Source: Siphonodentalium dalli
Lineage: Eukaryota > Mollusca > Scaphopoda > Gadilida > Siphonodentaliidae
DNA length: 64,000 bases
Reading direction: 5' to 3'
Assembly (NCBI GenBank): GCA_032622095.1
Contig: CP136063.1
Span: forward strand, 88,203,980-88,267,979
The translations under genes were made by a program, and so were the position numbers. This document shows positions 12,295-23,780 of the stretch, piece by piece. Position 1 is the stretch's first letter; every line of letters begins with the position of its first letter. Below the pieces are notes generated by a model, which was not told where the DNA came from, did no database searches, and worked only from the letters and a program-made list of their open reading frames with translations.

Positions 12295-13245
12295 GTAACA
12301 CTCTACCAGTGACATGATTTTGTCCAACCTTTGAATTCTGTGCAACTGCAGTACTCATATTGTTTTAGTTGTTTCAATTTATAATAAAAACTTATCTTGA
12401 GTAACCATCTACCAGTGACACAACATCTCTGTATAAACTCAGCTCTTATCCCAATTTTCAGCAAATATATCATTATTTTGTCCAATCCATTGAATCCAAT
12501 CTATAATTTTGTCCAACCTTTGAATTGAATGCAGCTGCAGTACTCATATTGTTTTAGTTGTTTCAATTTATAATATAAACTTATCTTGAGTAACCATCTA
12601 CCAGTGACACGACATCTCTAAATAAACTCAGCCCTTATTCCAATTTTCAGCAAATATATCATTATTCTGTCCAATCTATAATTTTGTCCAACCTTTTAAT
12701 TCTATAAAGCTGCAGTACTCATATTGTTTTAGTTGTTTCAATTTATAATATAAACTTATCTTGAGTAACCATCAACCAGTGACACGACATATCTATATAA
12801 ACTCAGCTCTTATCCAAATTTTCATCAAATATATCATTATTTTGTCCAATCTATAATTTTGTCCAACCTTTTAATTCTATGCAGCTGCATTACTCATATT
12901 GTTTTAGTTGTTTCAATTTATAATATAAACATATCTTGAGTAACCATCCACCAGTGACACGACATCTCTATATAAACTCGGCCCTTATTCCAATTTTCAG
13001 CAAATATATCATTATTATGTCCAATCTATAATTTTGTCAAACCTTTGAATTCTATGCAGCTGCAGAACTCATATTGTTTTAGTTGTTTCAATTTATAATA
13101 TAAACTTGTCTTGAGTAACCATCTACCAGTGACACGACATCTCTATATAAACTCAGCCCTTATTCCAATTTTCAGCAAATATATCATTATTTTGTCTAAT
13201 CTATAATTTTGTCCAACATTTGAACTGAATGCAGCTGCAGAACTC
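12295..13245. repeat. minisatellite, ~177-bp unit, about 5-6 copies
   Basis: The unit contains 'ttgtccaacctttgaattct', 'gcagctgcagtactcatatt', 'gttgtttcaatttataatat', 'ccagtgacacgacatctcta'. Starts recur at about 12322, 12511, 12685, 12863, 13036 and 13212. Partial units lie at ~11950-12030 and ~13770-13870, the latter bordering the stop of the 13.9-kb exon. Confidence 0.85.
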
Positions 13246-13281
13246 GGATTATGGAGTTGTTTCAATTTATGCTGTGACAAA

Positions 13282-13726
13282 GTCTGCAAATATTGTGTCT
13301 GTCATTTGCAGAATGAGGTCCCCAGAGTGTGAATTTAGTGACGCTTTCCCGCAAGGTGGGCTGGCATCACCAAATTTACCATCTGGGAACCTCGTTCTGA
13401 TTAGGCCTCAACTAGCTGCTATGGGAGACCTAGAATCAGATTGAAGTTCCCGAGTTGAAGTTGATTTTCACCCATTAGTTACATTAATTATGTATTTTAT
13501 CTTCTGCAAATTAGGGGATATTGAAACTTCACAGAAGGGAAAGTGTAACTAAAAACCATGTTAATTTGAGACAATAGATACTTCCCAGAAGAGGAGGCCT
13601 AAGCAGAATTTTAGGCTTTTAGGCAGAGGGGTAATTTGGAGATGCTAGCCCACTATGCGGGATAGCATCACTAAATTCACCCTCTGGGAACCTCATTCTG
13701 CAAATGATAGACATTATTTACAGACT
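13282..13726. mobile_element. double-hairpin MITE, family 2, full length
   Basis: Ends 'agtctgcaaatattgtgtct' and inverse. Both hairpins present, the right one with a short disruption at ~13600-13635. Confidence 0.82.
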
Positions 13727-13887
13727 TGAATGTGACTTTTATCTTGAATCACCTCATACCATTCACCAGTGCATGACCAATCGTCTCTATAATTTTAATC
13801 TCAGCTCATACCCCAATGTTAAGCTAAATCATTATTTTGTCCACCATTTGAAGTGAATGCAGAATACTCAGGAGTTGTTCAATTGAA

Positions 13888-14219
13888 TCAGGGCACTGCC
13901 AGCCCCACAGCATCTTCATATCGGAACAGCCATGCTAGACAGAAGTCCACTAAGGAATGGACCACCATACATCCACATTCCTCTTCCGTCTGTGGTTCGG
14001 GAACTACTTCTGGGATCATAAACCAAAATAACAGCATAATCATTGCAAGTGCAATGGACGTTAAAAGAATTGTTGATGATGTAATAATTATTCGATAATT
14101 TCTTCTTGCAAATTCTCCAAATTGAGATGACGTGCTTCGGTGGACATGAAGTGGGACGACATCTTGGCAACCCGATTCTCCATCCCCACTCAAAGCGTTA
14201 GTCTGCTGTTCTGTGGTTT
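13888..14219 (-). CDS. probable last exon of an unrecognised single-pass membrane protein
   Basis: An acceptor (TTTTCAG at 14226-14220) opens a frame of 109 residues ending at a stop at 13888-13890. It joins the exon at 18236-18065 in phase (G|AA). The frame has a polar N-terminal part, an Arg-rich step (ARRNYR), then a hydrophobic stretch from IIITSSTILL to MIMLLFWFMI (about 26 residues) that looks like one membrane segment. The tail has PEVVPEPQTEEECGC. I do not recognise the family. A donor inside the exon that would change the tail cannot be excluded. It lies beside, not within, the 177-bp minisatellite and its composition is less AT-rich than its surroundings. Confidence 0.5.
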
Positions 14220-16953
14220 CTGAAAACAAACGGCGAATGTGAGCAGATTCTGAGATTAGAATTAGTAACTTATTTTTTCTTTTTTGTCTTTCTTTCTGCC
14301 CAACTGGGGAACTTAAATCTCATCCTAACCCAAGTATTCCATGTCCTGGCCATCTTTTCACATTTAATCCAAGGCTGCGCTTGTGCAGCATTACATATCA
14401 TGTGCCAGTGCATTCTCTTAAATTATATATGCGAGTCTCCCTATTTTACCCATAAATTCCAATAACTTGTGTTATGTGCATTTATCTATAATAGTACATA
14501 ACATTATTCTCTATAATTCAGCATCAAAACTCTTAATTTATTATTCCGATCATAGTAATTTACTATCGCCACAGACGGGTTAAACATCTGCCGATCGTGA
14601 TCGACCTCTCGTCTTTTCTCGTGTTATCCTTCTATTCTTTGTTAATCTTGTTTTTATCCGACCGTCTGAGATGCTCAGACATGGAATATACGAGCTCTTA
14701 ATTAAATTTGGTATGGATGTTCACCATCACAAGGAAATGTTGCCCAAATTTCACCCCCCCCCCCCCACATCCGCAAATAAGGAGACCATTAGCCACATTG
14801 GTTGAGTAAGAAATGGTAAGAATTTTTTTCTATTGTTTAATTGTGAGTCACCAGCTATTGAGTTTTAGTTTTTCCGAAATACGAATCTAACTGGTTTGTT
14901 TTGTCCATAATCCCAACCAATCTAAAAAATCAGCTATTTATATTCAGACATTTTATGCCGTTTTGGATCAACAGCACGTCTTCCAGGGTGAGAGTGTCTC
15001 CGAGTGCACCGGTCACACAGATGGGGGTGTCGTTAAAAACGAGTAAAGTTATATAGTTAAAATGAGCGCGCCACGTTAACAAACACATCGCTATTGATAT
15101 AATAGGATGCAAGGGAGTTCACTACTTTGAATACCTCCTCACTTCTAACGGCCATAACTCACAAATGACTGAACCAATTATTATAACCTCCCCCCCCCCC
15201 CCCCGCCTTCAAAGTTCGGTGGGGTATATTATACTGGAATCAGCTTGTCTAGCCGTCCGTTCGCCCGTGGACACAAATTTGTCCGGAGTCAGGGGGGGGG
15301 GGGGGGTCGTGAGAAAATTACACATACAGGGCCCAAATATTTTTTTACAGCCCTTTTGCTACCCACCCACCCTTTTTGTGCCAAAAAAATATTTTTTTCC
15401 GCCTGATTTTTTTGGACCCACCCCCTAAAATAAGAAAAAAATCATTTTAAATCTATTCAAGACCAAATCAAACAGAATCAAAGGTAAGTTTTAAATTGGT
15501 CCGTTTCTGGCAGATTCCAAGTGTTCAAACAATTGAAAAACTATCAACAGTTATGATGTTGTTTTCGACATTGAAAAATACATTTTGAAATAAAAAGTGT
15601 TTTATTCTACAGTATGCACAGATATTGTGAGGTAATATTTATAGTGCCAATAAGCCAACATTGTGTTTAATTTTTACATAAATAGTCCAGTTACTAACTA
15701 ATGACTTCTTCACTGTTGTTCCCAAAAAGTGCCACCAACCATCATATCAGAACACCTTATAGCCATACCTGCAATGACAGTTATATAGTATATAAGTATC
15801 ACTCTATATAAACAGGCTGGCATGTTTATTTTTTAATTTGAGGTATTTTGTTAGCCAGCACTCTGCAGCACCAGGTAGCACTAGTATTATTTGGTCATTA
15901 GACATGCCAGAGTGAAAATGCCAGCACTATCAGGCACTATTCAATATTAATTTGAGGTGAAATGCAAACCAGCACTCCTATTCAGTCATCACTTTTATTT
16001 GGCACCAGAGAGTGCTTTATCTTATACCTACATATGTTCTTAAAACACATTTATTAGTGAAAATAACTTAAAACAATGTCCATAATGTGGGTTGAAAAAA
16101 ATTGTTGCACAAACAATTTTTTTCAGGCCCCTGGGATGCACCCACCCCGCCCGGTATATGTTTTGGAAGATCTCCCCTGTATTACTTATATCTTATACCT
16201 ACCCTGTTCCTAAGTGACTGTAAAAGTCATAACCTGCCTTAGAACACAATTAGTAATGAATATATTTGAAAACAACTTAAAACAAGGGCAAAAATGTGAA
16301 TAGAAATTTTTTTGCACAAACTCATTTTTTCGGGCCTCTTCGGACCCACCCACTCCGGCCGTGTATGATAAAACTTTTGTGCGACCCCCCCCCCCCCCTG
16401 CCGGAGTTTTTAATTATTTTCCGTGAAAATTGGCACATACATCCCACCATGAAAACCTGTGCACCTGCGATTTTAATGTTGCTCAGACTTATTTTGGCGG
16501 TGTTATTGGCCTTCTTGACTTTTCATTTTCCTTTTTCTCTGTAATATTTTTTTCCCAATTATTTTCGGTGCAAGAATATGACCTCTCAACTGTAAGTATT
16601 TTACTGTTGATATCTAACCTGCCACCAGATCATATGTCTGTTGAATACATATATTTTTATAACTGGTTGACACGAAAAGCCCTCAGACTACTATGCCATT
16701 TTATCCTTGCTACAATATGGAATGCATGCAGGTTCGTACGCATATGTTCACCCATAAGTTTTTAAAAATGGCCCGCTCTTTTTAAATTTAGATTTTTTAA
16801 ATATACATGTTTACTCGTTTTAACGACCCGCACCTGTGGTACAGGTTCTCCATCCATAATGCTCCTCTTTGTATATGTGTATTGTCCATTGGCCCACAAA
16901 ACTTAACTCCCAAAATCAAATTAAAATAATGAAATATCGGCATAATTATGCCT

Positions 16954-18018
16954 TTAAAGGGGTACTGTACGCCATTTTCATTAACTTTCCGGTGACAACA
17001 ACGATCTAATATCGATAATATATAGAAACATAAGTAATTTGAGTCGAAGATGTATTCTGTAAACGCTCAGGTAAAAAAGGCTATCTTAAAATTTAATAAT
17101 TTAAAAGTTAATAATTTGATATAAATTGAATTTATGACTGGAGCCATAAAATGGCGTCAATTAAAGGTACTCAATCCGTAAAGAGGGTCCCTATCTCAAC
17201 AGATTCCAACAACAACAATCCGATCAGAGGGTCCTATATTACTATTTCTTTGGCTTTGGGTGTAAAAAATATTTGATTCGAGTCGAGGAACCCATCAGAG
17301 CTCAGAGTTATTAGATATTGATTTTTGAAATTTGTTATGTTCTCGAGATGAGTACTAATAACTGCCGTAATTTGATCCTGGATGTGTACTCCAAATATAT
17401 TCAAACAGACAAGGATGGATAACTCTAAAATCAAGTGGTAATTTTAACGCAATTTTGACTGGGTTCTCGGCCAGAAAGTATTCCCGATAATGAAAAATAA
17501 TAGATTTCTAAAATCGATATCTAACAAATCTGAGCTTTGATGGGTGACTTCCTCGACTCGAATCAAATATTTTTGACCCCCGAAGCCATTGAAATAGTAA
17601 TTGAGAGGAGTTTTATCGGATTGAGTACCTTTAAATTACGAATTTGCGTAATCAAATAAAGTAATTGAGGGATACTGGATTGTTAAACCGATTGCACACA
17701 CGATCGCTTAAAATATTATGATGATATACGGGGAGAACACTCAAGCCACTCACTGACTAGCGACGATACAATAACTTAAATGATTATATGGGACTAGTAT
17801 GCCTATAATATAACTTTTATTTGATTCATTTGGTTGAAAACTGTACAAAAATTACTCGACAACGACAATTTGTATTTTTGCATTCCGGTAAATTTGTCAT
17901 CCGTAACACTACTTCGTACTCAACAGACTTTCAAATAATAAAAAAAATTATTACCTTATTCTCCGACTCGGAGACTATAGAAAACAACAACAACATTTGG
18001 CGTACAGTACCCCTTTAA
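16954..18018. mobile_element. TTAA-flanked element containing a nested MITE
   Basis: TTAA|AGGGGTACTGTACGCCA at the left and TGGCGTACAGTACCCCT|TTAA at the right, a perfect 17-bp terminal inverted repeat. No coding region. A family-5 MITE (17164-17631) is inserted inside. The right end is 46 bp from the 18.1-kb exon. Confidence 0.85.
17164..17631. mobile_element. foldback MITE, family 5 (AAGGTACTCAATCCG ends)
   Basis: TA|AAGGTACTCAATCCG and CGGATTGAGTACCTT|TA. Long arms include 'atttgattcgagtcgaggaa' and its inverse. Nested in the TTAA element. Confidence 0.87.
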
Positions 18019-18064
18019 AAACAAAGAGCGATCGTGGTGGAACATTTGCATTTGTTTTACAAAC

Positions 18065-18236
18065 CTTTCTTTGTAGCGTCATCCACATCTGTATCATCTG
18101 ATCCGCTGTCGCTTATATTATCGTAGACAGCTATCAGCAACCGCCCGAGTCTGTGATTCTCTAAAGATTTCCAAAAGGTCAGCGTTCCAGTGTAGTCATA
18201 AATACTTGGAAGTTCTTTAATTTCAGATAATTCCAT
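18065..18236 (-). CDS. probable exon of the same unrecognised membrane protein
   Basis: 172 nt flanked by a pyrimidine-rich acceptor (T10CTTTTCAG) and a donor AAAG|GTTTGT. The open frame begins with ATG right after the acceptor (MELSEIKELPSIYDYTGTL), has FWKSLENHRLGRLLIAVYDN, and ends acidic (SDSGSDDTDVDDATKK). Out-phase 1 fits the exon at 14219. Joined from this Met they give about 167 residues: a cytosolic-looking acidic N-part and a single membrane segment. Upstream exons, if any, were not found. It sits in the short gap between two MITEs, which fits selection keeping this stretch free of insertions. No homologue recognised. Confidence 0.5.
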
Positions 18237-18405
18237 CTGAAAAGAAAAAAAAAAGATCATAAAATGATGAATCTGAAATAATCAACGACCGCAACACTAA
18301 TGGCCAGGTTTAGATAGATCTACATCTGGTCGCATGCAGGAGACGATTGTCGTCCGCCGCTAACAAAGAATATTATAATTTGCCGTTGCGTGAGGGGCGA
18401 CAGTA

Positions 18406-18887
18406 AAGGTACTCAATCCGAACAGAGGGTCCCCATCTCAACATATTCCAACAACAACAATCCGATCAGAGGGTCCTATATTACTATTTCTTTGACTTTG
18501 GGGGTAAAAAATATTTGATTCGAGTCGAGGAACCCATCAAACAAAGCTCAGAGTTATTAGATATTGATTTTTGAAATTTGTTATGTTCTCGAGATGAGTA
18601 CTAATAATTGCCGTCAATTTCGTATCCTGCTCGAGATGTGTACACCAAAACAATATTCAAACAGACAAGGATGGATAACTCTAAAATCAAGTGGTAATAA
18701 TAACGCAATTTTGAGTGAGTTCTGGGCCAGAAAGTATTCCCGATAATGAAAAATAATAGATTTCTAAAATCGATATCTAACAAATCTGAGCTTTGATGGG
18801 TGACTTCCTCGACTCGAATCAAATATTTTTGACCCCCGAAGCCATTGAAATAGTAATTGAGAGGAGTTTTATCGGATTGAGTACCTT
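18406..18887. mobile_element. foldback MITE, family 5
   Basis: Same ends and arms as the copy at 17164, and very similar to it along its length. Lies 170 bp upstream of the 18.1-kb exon in gene orientation. Confidence 0.87.
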
Positions 18888-19079
18888 TAAGCCATTAAAC
18901 CTGTCATTTCTATAAAACGATCTATTGCCATCATGGAGGGATTCAATGCAATTCTTGTCACGCGAACTAACCACCAGCTCCCATCCAAATCGAGTTTGTA
19001 TATGACGCAACATTGTTTAAAATTAATTATTTTCAATAATAATATTTGTGTCTTCAGAAAACTACATGTGCATATATTT

Positions 19080-20290
19080 GTCCCCCGAAAATAAATTGTA
19101 ATCAACTCCGTACGTCCGTCCGTCCGGAGTTATAACTCCAGTAATGATCATCCGATTTGATTGAAACTTGGTACGTATGTGTCTCAACAAAGAACACAGG
19201 TGCTCTGCAATTCTGGGTTTGATCCGATGTTCTTTTGTGGAGTTATTTCCATTTTTATGTTTACCCATACCATGTATGGTAAACATAGTGTCGTTGTCCG
19301 GATTGACCACTCGTCGTCCGTCCGTCCGTCCGTCCGTCTGTCCGTCCGTCCGTCCGTCTGTCTGTCCGTAGACACTTTACGTGTAATGCAATAACTCAAA
19401 CATTTTTTACCTGATCAAAACCAAATATTGTATATGGAGTTTTCAGCCCAAAATACAGATCGAGTTCGAATATGGGTTTGATCCGAATTTTTTGTACAGA
19501 GTTATGGCCCTTTTTCGACTTAGAATTCACGCATTCTGCCATAACTCAAACATTTTTTTATCTGATCGGAACCAAATTTGGTATGTGAGTTTCTCAGCCC
19601 AAAATACAGATCGAGTTCGAATATGGGTTTGATCCGAGTTTTTTTTACGGAGTTATGGCCCTTTTTCGACTTAGAATTCATTAATTCTGCCATAACTCAA
19701 ACATTTTTTTATCTGATCGGAACCAAATTTGGTATGTGAGTTTCTCGGCCCAAAATACAGATCGAGTTCGAATATGGGTTTGATCCGACTTTTTTTTACG
19801 GAGTTATGGCCCTTTTTCGACTTAGAATTCATGAATTCTGCCATAACTCAAACATTTTTGTATCTGATCGGAACCAAATTTGGTATGTGAGTTTCTCAGC
19901 CCAAAATACAGATCGAGTTCGAATATGGGTTTGATCCGAGTTTTTTTTACGGAGTTATGGCCCTTTTTCGACTTAGAATTCATTAATTCTGCCATAACTC
20001 AAACATTTTTTATCTGATTGGAACCAAATTTGGTGTATGAGTTTCTCAGACCAACATACAGATTTTTTTAATGGAGTTATGGTCCTTTGACATATAATTC
20101 ACACATACATGTACTTCGATAAATCAACCATTTTTCATCTGATAGGAACCAAATTTGGTATTTGAGTTTCTCAACTCAAAATACAGAACGAGTTTGAATA
20201 TGGGTTAGATCCAATTTGTTATACCAGAGATATGGCCCTTTTTAAACTAAGAATTATCCAGATTATAACCCAAGTAACTTACAATTAATG
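19080..20290. repeat. CCGT-rich repeat with a ~150-bp tandem array
   Basis: A (CCGT)n/(CTGT) tract at about 19316-19370 leads into about five tandem units of ~150 bp marked by 'gccataactcaaacattttt', 'ggaaccaaatttggtatgtg', 'cagatcgagttcgaatatgg' and 'ggagttatggccctttttcg' (19390-20060, then decayed to 20290). Open frames over the tract are repeat translation, not genes. Confidence 0.85.
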
Positions 20291-22100
20291 AATACCTGCT
20301 TCTCTGTGAGCAAGATAAAAGACAATATAGTTTATTGCTTTGAGAGTTATTTATACCGGGTAGCCCTCATATGTTAGCTCTGTATAAGAGACACAGATTA
20401 GTGAATTATTGGATAAATTGATTTAGCTATCTTTTTAACCACAACTTAGCCATGTGAATTTATTTAACTAGACCAATGGAGCTCTCTAAGTCCTTGGATG
20501 ATGGGACTACATTGGATCAAACAGGGCAGAGATAGGTGATTTAACCCCTTTTACCCATTCCATGTCTTTTAACCTTTTCCATTAAATAAATAATTATAAT
20601 ATTTTGATATCTCACATGGCAATTTGCAACAACATGAATAGAACTGCTTACACTATGATAGTGGTGACAGGCTCTAGAGTTTAGATGTTATATTAACCCT
20701 TCTATATTGACTCATACATTCCAATAATTTGTGTTATTACTGGTTATTATGTACATTTGTTATATACTACTTTAGATCATAACAGTATACTCTATAATTC
20801 AACATTAAAAGATTATGATTCTGATCATAACAATTTACTATCGCCAAGGGATGGGTTAAACATCTGCCGATCGTGATCGGCCTCTCGTTTCAACTTTTGT
20901 TTTAATTAGAAAATTTCTCACTTTTTCGGTTTCCGGATGATATCTCAAGTTTAGATCCTTTAATTGCAAATACCGTTTTTAAGTGGATCAGTCATATCAA
21001 GATACAGGTTGAGTTCGAATTTGAGTTTGATCCGATTATTTCCCAAAGTTATGGACTTTTTTCGACTTAGAAGATTCAATTTTTCTTGTGTTTTCTTTGG
21101 TTTCCGGATGATAACTCAAGTTTGGATTGTTTAATTGGAAATTCTGTTTTTGTGTGGGTCGTTCATATCAAAATACAGGTCAAGTTCGAATTTGAGTTTG
21201 ATCCAATTATTTTTCCCAGAGTTATGGGCCTTTCGACTTTTTTTAAAATAATTTTCTCTATGAGGGTACCTTCATGGTGTAATCAACTCCTACTACGTAG
21301 ATATTTAAAACTTCAGAGTATTGTTACCCACATATTGCAGATGTGCAACATGTATATAGATGACGGACACATTATTTTTTTCGATTTAGAACATTTCTAC
21401 ATTTTTTTAATTTCTTTAACAAAGCGGCATCGACTTGCCACGTTGTCGGGGACACTGTGGTCGGCCGACCTTTTATTCATTTTTTCCACTTATACCAAGG
21501 AGGGGGGATTTCCGGGCACGTATGTTGGGGTGGGTGGGTGGTCAATAGGACCAACAAACAATTTTTTTCGCAACTCAAAAATATTTTTCCTGCAAGTCTT
21601 TTAAACTGTTTTTGCAATGAGTTTGGCTTAAAACACATCTACATGTCAATATTAACATAAATGACAAATTTCATGATGATCAGACAAACAGTATAGCCTG
21701 TAGCCCATGCTAATGGATTGAATTTTGAAATCCAAGATGGCTGCTGGCAGCCATGTTTTTTTTAACCGAATGACCCCAAAATGACTTGTTCCTATTTACA
21801 TGTCAATGTTATTAACATCCATGCATGACTAATAGTATGCACCGAAATTCATATACAGATGTTTAATACAATGAATTTCCCCCTGCAAATCTCGGTTTTA
21901 GTGTTAAAAGGGGGGTTGGTGTCCAAAAATGTTCGGAAAAAATCCGCCGAAAACGGGAAAAAAATTTGGACGTGGGGGTGGGTGGGCTCCAACAAGGGTA
22001 GAAAGTCAAAAATCAGCATACGTGCCTCAAATTTTTTCCGACCCCCCCCCTGCTCATACATCCACATATAGATTGAGTATTTGTAGATGATTAGAAGTGG
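20290..22100. other. no gene; dispersed repeat fragments
   Basis: Contains a fragment ending 'catctgccgatcgtgatcgg' (20870), also found near 14580 and inverted near 35480; CCGT-family fragments at 20925-21240; a copy of the ~5.9-kb repeat at ~21265-21370; a short inverted fragment of the 160-bp satellite family at ~21655-21830; and two opposed 'ggggtgggtggg' blocks at ~21500-21600 and ~21905-22060. Confidence 0.6.
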
Positions 22101-22686
22101 ATTACCTAAATGCATATTATGTGCTTACTTTGCTATACTGGAAATTTATAATATTAGACAATGACAGGTTTAACTATTCAGTATTATCTTATATCGGTCG
22201 TATGTTATAATATATATACCCTTGCGGAAAATACATTTGTATGAACTACACGAACATGCAAATATTTAATCTTTAATTCGTCCCGAATGAATTAATTATG
22301 TATTTACGTCAAGCAATGCCTACCTGCGTGATTTCTATCTTGGTATAATATAATCCATGCCCCCTTGTTCTCTCCCGTTTGCAGATTTACGCAAAACGAC
22401 GATGACATATTATGATATCTATTGTGACGTCATTTCCTGATATGTATGGCGTTCCGGTCGCGTACAGCTTGCACGTCTGTCTGTTTGTGTGGGGAGGGAG
22501 GGGGTGAAGACACATTACCATCAACCTTTAGAGTATTGGTCCATATTTTAAAATATAATTCTATATTTGAAAAATGGAGTGCTATCTATCTCCTGGATAT
22601 ATCATACTAGTCATGTCATAAAAATACATAAATCATACAATTATAATTATGTTTGCAACTGCCCATTGCAACTGCTATTGCAATAC
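22101..22686. other. no gene seen
   Basis: AT-rich, unique-looking sequence up to the first unit of the tandem triplication. Confidence 0.4.
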
Positions 22687-23063
22687 AATCTTGTATCTTG
22701 TACCAAGACTTCTTAGATGAAGTGCCGAAAGTTGCCCGAAACGTCCACGTGCTTGGGCCGAAACAACCAAGAGCCGAAACCCTACTAGGTGCCGAAACGT
22801 CCCGCACCCGTCTCCCAGTACGCATTGTATGTTGTTGCATGGAAACGTTTATGGTCGTTGTTTCACCCATGAACATAAATGACATCAATTTCGCTAGAGG
22901 TGAGTGTTCCAAGCTTTATATGTGTACGAAAAATGTGACAAAACTCCAATATTCACTTCCACGTATATATACATACAGCCCATATGATAATCCCACGTAG
23001 CTGTTTGACCTTCGCCAAAATCCGTTTTCATGCGATTGTGGGATTCTTCCAACAATATAGCTG

Positions 23064-23423
23064 GTGAAAGAGATGTCGCAAAATGTTTCAGTTGGTGGAT
23101 CCGGTGGCACCAACCAATCTTTTTGGAATATGGCTTGTACTGGTCCGAGTGAATTTCAAGGTACAAAAATCTTAGATCTGAATATCAACGTCATTTGCCC
23201 TGAAAAAGAAATCAATGGATCTGATGGTAATAGCAGATATTTACCAGTAAAAGTATCTACATGTCTTATATATAACAGTGTTTCTGGCTATCTTTGGAAT
23301 TGTGTGGAAATTTCGCCGAGAAGTAAGAACGTTATTATATGCAAAGTCCGGCTTGATTTTTACTTGCGGGAAAGAAAAAGTGGCAGACGGAGAACATATA
23401 TAAGATGCAATGATTTGTTATGA
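23064..23423 (+). other. 119-codon open frame, tandem copy 1 (not a confident gene)
   Basis: Open from an ATG (MSQNVSVGGSGGTN follows an earlier MKE) to a stop in all three tandem copies. Mixed polar sequence with six or so Cys and a basic end (RERKSGRRRTYIRCNDLL). No signal peptide, membrane segment or family recognised. Differences between copies (Ser/Ala and Val/Gly) are replacements, so conservation here reflects recent duplication only. Splice-like sites lie around it (CTAGAG|GTGAGT upstream, an acceptor-like AATATAG before it). Confidence 0.2.
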
Positions 23424-23454
23424 GGAAGCAGACGTTGAATGGGTGGTTAAAGTT

Positions 23455-23780
23455 TTCTTAAAGGCCCACTTAATTTTTGAGTCGCCGATTATTGTTTTTA
23501 TAGTGACTTGATATACGGTTTTAATAACAATATATGCCATAACATATGATTAAAATACTATAATTCATCACTATTTGAAACATCTTTGTCTCAGAAGATG
23601 CCCACAGCAAAATAGAAAACTGCTGAAATCATGGAATGACCTCCCTGCTTTGGATCCCAGAATGCAACAAAATAAAAACTTTTTCAATGGAAGGGGAAGA
23701 ACTCTATCTTTAATATATAGAGTTATTCCTCATGCATTGAAAATTATGTGGGGCTTTAAAACAAATGGATGAAAATAAAC
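23455..23780. repeat. dispersed element with hairpin, inside each tandem copy
   Basis: Runs from 'aaaggcccacttaattttt' to the hairpin 'tcaatggaaggggaagaact ... atagagttattcctcatgcattga'. A diverged copy is at 63748-63985, so this part of the 2.4-kb unit is an older mobile repeat. The 65-codon frame across it is a by-product. Confidence 0.75.

Larger units (their letters stand above)
14220..18064 (-). other. putative intron of the unrecognised gene, repeat-filled
   Basis: No further exon is visible. It holds homopolymer-rich dispersed repeats: C-tracts at 14754-14766 and ~15188-15204, a G-tract at ~15292-15306 and C-tract ~16386-16397, each within blocks such as 'CCCACCCAC...' that recur inverted near 21500-22060. 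The proximal part is the 16954-18018 MITE nest. Confidence 0.4.

Noticed and set aside
19161-19399. Overlapping frames encoding RPSV/RTDG repeats
   Set aside because: They are translations of the (CCGT)n tract in several frames and on both strands.
22616-23113. Minus-strand and plus-strand frames of 65-115 codons in each tandem copy
   Set aside because: Opposed overlapping frames over 'gccgaaacgtcc' short repeats; retained only because the copies are recent.
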